Origin: an uncultured Chloroflexota bacterium
GTDB lineage: Bacteria; Chloroflexota; Anaerolineae; Anaerolineales; Anaerolineaceae
Length of the DNA stretch: 7,837 nucleotides
Direction of reading: 5' to 3'
Assembly: GCA_902795255.1 (NCBI GenBank)
Contig: CADBKS010000135.1
Span: 1 to 7,837 of the forward strand
The notes under the pieces are model-generated. The model searched no databases, was not told the DNA's origin, and worked only from the letters and a program-made list of their open reading frames with translations. The position numbers and the translations under genes were made by a program. Positions 5,309 to 7,837 of this stretch are shown here, piece after piece (the stretch's first letter is position 1; the number at the start of each line of letters is the position of its first letter).

Positions 5309-5878
5309 ATGAATATGACTTCCGGTGCAGAACGAGGTAATATCAATCAATCAAATATTCAGGGCTCGCTGCAGGTCAGCGAGCCTGAATTTATTTGTAT
5401 CGGTAAGATCCATCGGGCACATGGCATCAGGGGCGATGTCATTCTTGACCCGATGACGGATTTCCCTGAACGTATCCGCAGGGGAAAAATAGTATATGCA
5501 GGTCCGGAACATCTGAAGCTTACTGTTTCCAGAGTCAGACAGAAAGCCCCCTATCTTTTGGTAGGGTTCGCTGAGATGGATGATGAAATATCCGCCGGCG
5601 AATTGCGAAATCAGTATTTGTATGTAAAAGCATCTGATTTGCCAAAACTGCCTGACGGAGAATACTATTTCCATGAACTGATCGGCCTTGAAGCTGTCAA
5701 TATGAATAATGAACATGTCGGTACACTTACCGAGATCCTTGAGACAGGTGCAAATGATGTCTATGTGATCCGGAAAGACGATGGAACTGAAGAACTGGTT
5801 CCTGACGTTCCGCAGTTCATCAATAACATCGATATAAAAGCCCGTCAGATTCGGATCGATTTTCCTGAATGGTTATGA
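5309..5878 (+). CDS. rimM: Ribosome maturation factor RimM
   Basis: RimM helps fold the 3' domain of 16S rRNA during 30S assembly and binds ribosomal protein uS19. The RimM domain begins at E-F-I-C-I-G-K-I-H-R-A-H-G-I-R-G-D-V (27-44), and the PRC-barrel follows with D-G-E-Y-Y-F-H-E-L-I-G-L (117-127), G-A-N-D-V-Y-V-I (147-154) and E-L-V-P-D-V-P-Q-F-I (162-171). The annotated ATG, one base after the khpA stop, adds about 26 residues rich in Asn, Gln and Ser that are not part of the conserved fold. The nearest GGAG is 13 nt upstream, which is weak. No ATG, GTG or TTG start lies in frame nearer the conserved domain, so either this start is right or an unusual one such as ATT is used. A strong hairpin lies within the extension. 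The stop codon overlaps the dprA start. Confidence 0.95.
   Translation: MNMTSGAERGNINQSNIQGSLQVSEPEFICIGKIHRAHGIRGDVILDPMTDFPERIRRGKIVYAGPEHLKLTVSRVRQKAPYLLVGFAEMDDEISAGELRNQYLYVKASDLPKLPDGEYYFHELIGLEAVNMNNEHVGTLTEILETGANDVYVIRKDDGTEELVPDVPQFINNIDIKARQIRIDFPEWL
5357..5390 (+). terminator. Terminator-like hairpin inside the rimM N-terminal extension
   Basis: ATTCAGG plus CTCGCTG (5357-5371, with one bulged G) pairs with CAGCGAGCCTGAAT (5377-5390) around the 5-nt loop CAGGT, about 14 base pairs. It is followed by TTATTTGTAT, a modest U-rich tract. On shape it resembles a weak intrinsic terminator or attenuator. It overlaps codons 17-28 of rimM, a part with no family conservation. Because the U tract is interrupted, termination would be partial at best. 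Confidence 0.4.
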
Positions 5879-6984
5879 ATTCCGCTTCAGAGAAACCTTT
5901 TTGGGTCGCTTTCAACCATATCAGCGGGATCGGTGCCGTCCGGACAGGTCTTTTGCAAAAGCGGTTTGGCAGTCTTGAGACAGCATGGAAAGCTTCCAGG
6001 GCTGATTTCACCCATTGCGGAATTCCGGAAAAAATTGCAGACGCTATCCTTGAATTCAGAAATACTGCAGATCCTTTGGAACTGCTTGAGTCTATTCTTG
6101 CGAGAAATATTTCCGTTTGTATAAGGACAGAACCGGAATATCCGGCACTGCTGAAAGAAATTGATAATCCGCCGGCAGTACTTTATTATGTCGGTTCCCT
6201 CCCTCCCCGCGGAATGAAGCTTATGGCGATCGTGGGAACCAGAAAAATGACAAATTACGGACAGAGCGTTGCCTCCGAGCTCGGCAGTTTTCTTGCTGAA
6301 AATGGAATCGGGGTTGTCAGCGGGCTTGCGCGTGGTATTGACGGTGCTGCCCATTCGGCAGCAGTTTCCTCTTATGGACGGACATATGCGGTCCTTGGAT
6401 GCGGTGTGGACCACATTTACCCTCCGGAACACAGAAATCTTGCCAAAGAAATTATTAGGGACGGCGCTGTGATCAGCGAGTATGCTCCGGGAACAAGGCC
6501 TGACCGGATGAATTTCCCGCAGCGGAATCGGATCATATCCGGAATGTCCAGCGGCGTGATCATTGTCGAGGCCGGGGAAAAATCCGGTTCACTGATAACC
6601 GCCAGGTTCGCAGCAGAGCAGGGACGTGAAGTCTTCGTCGTTCCAGGCAACATCAATGCAGTGCAGTCAAGAGGTGCGAACCGCTTGATCCGTGATGGTG
6701 CCCGTCCTTTTTACGAGAAACAGGAGCTTCTGGATTTTCTCCAGACCTGGCAGGCCAGTGAGCCGCAGAAAATGAGCAAGCCGCTTCAGGAAGCGTTCAG
6801 CACACCGGAGGAAAAACAGATCCTGGATCTGATCACGAATGAACCGCTGCATATTGATGAAATCGTGCGGAAAATCGGTCTGCCATTAAGCAAAATTTCG
6901 TCTTCTATTGTATTATTGGAGTTGAAGGGTATGGTTGTTGAAACCGCTCCGCAGACATACCAGAAAACGCATTCGTTGTTTTAG
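5875..6984 (+). CDS. dprA: DNA-processing protein DprA
   Basis: DprA (Smf) protects incoming single-stranded DNA during transformation and loads RecA onto it; it is also widespread in bacteria not known to be competent. The protein begins with a helix-hairpin-helix segment around F-N-H-I-S-G-I-G (13-20). A Rossmann-like DprA domain follows with V-G-T-R-K (120-124), S-G-L-A-R-G-I-D (149-156), F-P-Q-R-N-R-I-I-S-G (214-223) and E-A-G-E-K-S-G-S-L (232-240), then P-G-N (257-259). A C-terminal winged-helix domain spans about 309-365. I chose the ATG at 5875, whose ATGA overlaps the rimM stop, a common coupling arrangement; an in-frame ATG at 5869 would add two residues. No clear binding site precedes either. 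Length 369 is normal. It ends 8 bp before the next gene. Confidence 0.97.
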   Translation: MNSASEKPFWVAFNHISGIGAVRTGLLQKRFGSLETAWKASRADFTHCGIPEKIADAILEFRNTADPLELLESILARNISVCIRTEPEYPALLKEIDNPPAVLYYVGSLPPRGMKLMAIVGTRKMTNYGQSVASELGSFLAENGIGVVSGLARGIDGAAHSAAVSSYGRTYAVLGCGVDHIYPPEHRNLAKEIIRDGAVISEYAPGTRPDRMNFPQRNRIISGMSSGVIIVEAGEKSGSLITARFAAEQGREVFVVPGNINAVQSRGANRLIRDGARPFYEKQELLDFLQTWQASEPQKMSKPLQEAFSTPEEKQILDLITNEPLHIDEIVRKIGLPLSKISSSIVLLELKGMVVETAPQTYQKTHSLF

Positions 6985-6992
6985 GAGAAAAG

Positions 6993-7837
6993 ATGTTATC
7001 TGATAAGGAACAAGCCCGGTTTTATGCTGTGATTATGGCCGGAGGAGGGGGAACCCGTCTTTGGCCTTGGTCACGGAAGGGCCAGACAAAGCAGATGCTG
7101 AAGATCGTTGGGGAACGAAGCATGTTTCAAATCACGATCGACAGGATACGCGGCCTGATCCGGCCGGATCACATGATGGTCGTTACCACTGCGGAACAGG
7201 CTGAAAAACTTCAGGCTCAGACTCAGGATATCCGGAATGAGGATTATATTCTGGAGCCAATGCCGAAAGGAACTGCTTCCGTAGTCGGGATCGCTGCGAT
7301 CCGTCTGCTGGCCCGGGACCCGAATGCGGTAATGGGGATCCTGACGGCAGATCATTACATTCGGGATGTTTCGTATTTTAACCGGTTGTTGGAAACTGCC
7401 TTTTATGAGGCTGAAAAAGGCCATCTGGTGACACTCGGTATTGAGCCTACTTATCCTGCTACGGGGATGGGATATATCGAAGAAGGAGAACTTATCGAAA
7501 CGGTCGGCGGAAATCCGGTCCATAAAGTCAACAGATTCAGGGAAAAACCGAATGAAGAGAAAGCCAGAGAATTTCTGGAAGCCGGAAATTACTCATGGAA
7601 CAGCGGAATGTTTATCTGGCGGGCTGACAGGATCCTGGATGAGATCCGTCGTGATCTGCCGGATCTTTACGATAAACTGATGGCGATTTATCCGGCGATA
7701 GACACTGCTGATTATGAAAAGAAGCTTGCGGAGATCTGGCCGACGATCATTCCGCAGACCATTGATTATGGCGTGATGGCAAAGGCTGATGATGTGGTCG
7801 TTCTCCCTGCAAAAGGCCTTGGCTGGAATGATATCGG
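6993..7837 (+). CDS. manC: Mannose-1-phosphate guanylyltransferase (GDP-mannose pyrophosphorylase), 3'-truncated
   Basis: The enzyme makes GDP-mannose from mannose 1-phosphate and GTP, a precursor for polysaccharide and glycolipid synthesis. The frame is open from the ATG at 6993 to the window end (281 full codons, C-terminus missing). AGGAG at 6983-6987 overlaps the dprA stop and gives a 5-nt spacing. The nucleotidyltransferase signature M-A-G-G-G-G-T-R-L-W-P-W-S-R (15-28) with K-Q-M-L (33-36) is present. L-T-A-D-H-Y-I (117-123) stands where L-P-A-D-H is usual, and G-M-G-Y-I-E (158-163) binds the sugar. F-R-E-K-P (182-186), W-N-S-G-M-F (202-207), D-Y-G-V-M (258-262) and G-W-N-D-I-G complete the core. 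No type II phosphomannose-isomerase domain can be judged because the end is cut. Placement 8 bp after dprA suggests co-transcription. Confidence 0.93.
   Translation, partial: MLSDKEQARFYAVIMAGGGGTRLWPWSRKGQTKQMLKIVGERSMFQITIDRIRGLIRPDHMMVVTTAEQAEKLQAQTQDIRNEDYILEPMPKGTASVVGIAAIRLLARDPNAVMGILTADHYIRDVSYFNRLLETAFYEAEKGHLVTLGIEPTYPATGMGYIEEGELIETVGGNPVHKVNRFREKPNEEKAREFLEAGNYSWNSGMFIWRADRILDEIRRDLPDLYDKLMAIYPAIDTADYEKKLAEIWPTIIPQTIDYGVMAKADDVVVLPAKGLGWNDI

Noticed and set aside
1..7837. CRISPR array, insertion sequence, attachment site or integrase
   Set aside because: No regularly spaced repeats, no transposase frame with terminal inverted repeats, and no tRNA gene or integrase were seen.

Overview
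The window carries ordinary bacterial housekeeping genes plus regulatory-looking DNA that the genes do not explain. Base composition is moderate (close to half G+C by eye). The likely source is an uncultured or anaerobic member of the Chloroflexota, class Anaerolineae. That rests on gene order and general protein character, not on a marker that settles it, so treat it as a guess (about 0.6).

Left part, minus strand (1-2586). A long open reading frame enters from the left edge and starts at 1653. It has no stop inside the window and encodes a multi-pass membrane glycosyltransferase of the GT-C/family 39 type. Upstream of it, after 201 bp, is an acyl-ACP thioesterase (1855-2586).

Middle (2587-3232). 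This is a 646-bp divergent intergenic region with no convincing gene. It holds a possible thioesterase promoter, a 7-bp inverted repeat, a stretch at 2842-2978 with several mutually exclusive pairings (switch-like, with a partial B12-box resemblance), an 11-bp tandem repeat, and a textbook sigma-70-type promoter whose -35 and -10 hexamers lie in the arms of a perfect 8-bp inverted repeat.

Right part, plus strand (3233-7837). A tightly packed co-directional cluster: ffh (SRP GTPase), rpsP (ribosomal protein bS16), khpA (KH-domain RNA-binding protein), rimM (16S rRNA maturation factor), dprA (DNA-processing protein) and a 3'-truncated manC-like mannose-1-phosphate guanylyltransferase. ffh-rpsP-khpA-rimM is the classic translation and protein-targeting cluster. 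trmD and rplS, which usually follow rimM, are absent here; dprA and the sugar-nucleotide gene follow with a short overlap and an 8-bp gap, which suggests co-transcription. Two further hairpin structures lie in this cluster: one between ffh and rpsP, and a terminator-like one inside the non-conserved N-terminal extension of rimM.

Functionally the plus-strand genes serve membrane targeting of nascent proteins, 30S assembly, DNA uptake/recombination and GDP-mannose supply. The minus-strand genes concern fatty-acid release and cell-envelope glycosylation.
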